This document shows, piece after piece, positions 63,073 to 64,000 of a stretch of DNA of 64,000 bases. The DNA lies in contig JBGAWP010000010.1 of the NCBI GenBank assembly GCA_044227505.1, positions 1-64,000 on the forward strand, written 5' to 3'. Origin of the DNA: UBA7236 sp044227505. GTDB taxonomy: Bacteria > Bacteroidota > Bacteroidia > Chitinophagales > BACL12. The position numbers were made by a program, and so were the translations under genes. Positions within the stretch are counted from its first letter, which is position 1. Each line of letters starts with the position of its first letter. A model generated the notes under the pieces. The model worked only from the letters and a program-made list of their open reading frames with translations, had not been told where the DNA came from and ran no database searches.

Positions 63073-63612
63073 ATGGCTAAATCTTCCCTTCCAATTACAG
63101 AGGTCAAATACGAACCGGAACCACGCTGGTATATTTTATACATCCGATCAAGATCAGAAAAAAAGGTAATGGAGCGAATGCAAAAACGCAATTTCACTGT
63201 TTTTTTGCCGCTCATTAAAACCATGCGCCAATGGAGCGATCGAAAAAAGCAGGTGCAGGTTCCATTATTTACAGGGTATCTTTTTATAAAGGTTGATCCA
63301 ACCCAATTTGCTGCGGTAAGGATGATAGAAGGCGTAGTAAATTTCGTGCAGCAAGAAAAAAAACATGCAATAATCGGTGAAGAAAAAATTTTATCTATAA
63401 AACAATTTATCGAAACGGGATTGCCGATGGAAGTTTCATCAGAAAATTTCGCAGCAGGGGAGAGGGTGAAAATTAATTTCGGACCAATGAAGGATTGTGA
63501 AGGAGAATTAATAAATATCAAAAATGAAAAACAGTTTATTGTAAGATTAGAAATGATAAATCAGGTTTTGATCGTTAACGTGCCCTCTATCTATCTGGAG
63601 AAAATAAATTAA
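63073..63612 (+). CDS. UpxY family transcription antiterminator (NusG-like)
   Basis: 179 residues: NGN domain (WYILYIRSRSEKKVMERMQK, LPLIKTMRQWSDRKK, PLFTGYLFIKVD) and C-terminal KOW domain (GERVKINFGPMKDCEGEL). NusG paralogue of the UpxY/LoaP/RfaH type that promotes readthrough of long polysaccharide operons. Normally at the head of such an operon; here it is the last gene of a short sugar cluster, 9 bases after the dehydrogenase. Its end overlaps a convergent gene by four bases. Confidence 0.9.
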   Translation: MAKSSLPITEVKYEPEPRWYILYIRSRSEKKVMERMQKRNFTVFLPLIKTMRQWSDRKKQVQVPLFTGYLFIKVDPTQFAAVRMIEGVVNFVQQEKKHAIIGEEKILSIKQFIETGLPMEVSSENFAAGERVKINFGPMKDCEGELINIKNEKQFIVRLEMINQVLIVNVPSIYLEKIN

Positions 63613-64000
63613 CCTTTTATCTTTTTTACGTCGAGGGCATCAACATAATTGAATTCAAATGTTTTTCTGAAGAAAATAAATTTTTGCACGGTAATGCTTC
63701 CTGTAAGTCCGACAGGAATTTCTTTATCTGAAATGAAAGAGGTTAAACCAAAGGATAAAACCCCACCCAGCTGATTTAAGGAGGTATTGAATTCAATAGG
63801 TAAAACAAAATCCGATCTCTTTTTTATTCTTACCTTGTCATCAAACCCAAGCACTCCAATTTCCTTGTTATCTACCGATAATGCAATATTCATTTCGCGA
63901 ATGGTTGCTCCTATTTTATTCGGATTATATAATGTGATATCTGCATTTATCTGGGGCTCCGACATGATGTTCGTCACCTTAAAATTATCGTAACCCTTAA
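63609..64000 (-). CDS. LEA type 2-like protein, cut by the window edge
   Basis: The frame is open to the right edge, so the N-terminus is missing. Visible: YDNFKVTNIMSEPQINADIT and LYNPNKIGATIREMNIALSV, then LPIEFNTSLNQLG, matching LEA-2/WHy beta-sandwich proteins (NPN motif). A GTG at 63977 exists inside, but the upstream sequence reads on in frame and is family-like. Function unknown; relatives are small exported proteins or stress proteins. Overlaps the UpxY gene end. Confidence 0.7.
   Translation of the reverse strand, partial: KGYDNFKVTNIMSEPQINADITLYNPNKIGATIREMNIALSVDNKEIGVLGFDDKVRIKKRSDFVLPIEFNTSLNQLGGVLSFGLTSFISDKEIPVGLTGSITVQKFIFFRKTFEFNYVDALDVKKIKG

Overview
The window comes from a low-GC member of the Bacteroidota, probably on the Chitinophagales/Sphingobacteriales/Saprospiria side. 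The exact order is inference. The evidence is: type IX secretion (T9SS) C-terminal sorting domains, a PorP/SprF-family protein, the gliding lipoproteins GldB and GldD, a MurF-Alr fusion, a UpxY-type antiterminator, the conserved order purH-mreB-mreC-mreD-mrdA-rodA, and -7 boxes of the Bacteroidota type (TAnnTTTG) upstream of many genes. I see no tRNA, rRNA, CRISPR array, transposase, prophage or defence island. This is ordinary chromosome.

Layout. 0.2-6.5 kb: rpsT with its promoter and terminator, radC, an EamA transporter, a four-PAS histidine kinase, then two small T9SS-type secreted proteins, the first of which looks broken. 6.7-11.3 kb: a PorP/SprF protein and a giant PKD surface protein with a gliding-type C-terminus, translationally coupled. 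11.4-22.4 kb: the MurF-Alr fusion divergent from secA (whose 3' end carries an apparent frameshift), deoC, a predicted surface protein, a SPOR-domain protein, an M20 amidohydrolase and an MsbA-like ABC exporter. 22.8-31.9 kb: HU, recG, a barrel protein, gldD-ssb-mutY, a second HU-like gene, a TPR protein, a 31-residue COX24-like ORF missed by length filters, and rng. 32.3-38.7 kb: a small membrane protein with an HDTYF motif coupled to a PQQ-type propeller protein, nadE, a barrel protein and gldB. 38.8-49.8 kb: apaG, gmk, yicC, a second EamA transporter, a very large propeller/Omp85 fusion, a metallo-hydrolase, hutH and a two-gene ABC-2 transporter. 49.9-61.4 kb: two lipoproteins, the cell-elongation cluster (rodA, mrdA, mreDCB), purH, purN and an FnIII-like lipoprotein. 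61.4-64 kb: two UDP-sugar genes, a UpxY antiterminator and a gene cut by the right edge.

How the genes fit together. Envelope biogenesis dominates: peptidoglycan precursors (MurF-Alr), elongation machinery (MreBCD-PBP2-RodA), Sec export (SecA), T9SS cargo and gliding parts (SprF-like, PKD protein, GldB, GldD), and sugar-nucleotide synthesis. The rest is DNA repair (RadC, RecG, MutY, SSB), purine synthesis (PurH, PurN, Gmk) and NAD synthesis.

The least ordinary material lies between genes. Several intergenic gaps hold tandem or inverted repeats of 14-80 bp: an 80-bp unit present four times, a 47-bp head-to-tail pair, a 14-bp triplet, a perfect 25-bp inverted repeat and a four-arm REP-like palindrome. 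No single new biological system is demonstrated. The best leads are the secA 3' frameshift, the orphaned signal peptide at 4.8 kb, the repeat families, the propeller/Omp85 fusion with a degenerate peptidase site, and the HDTYF membrane protein paired with a propeller protein. Several starts were moved from the longest open frame to a better-supported codon, as noted in the entries.
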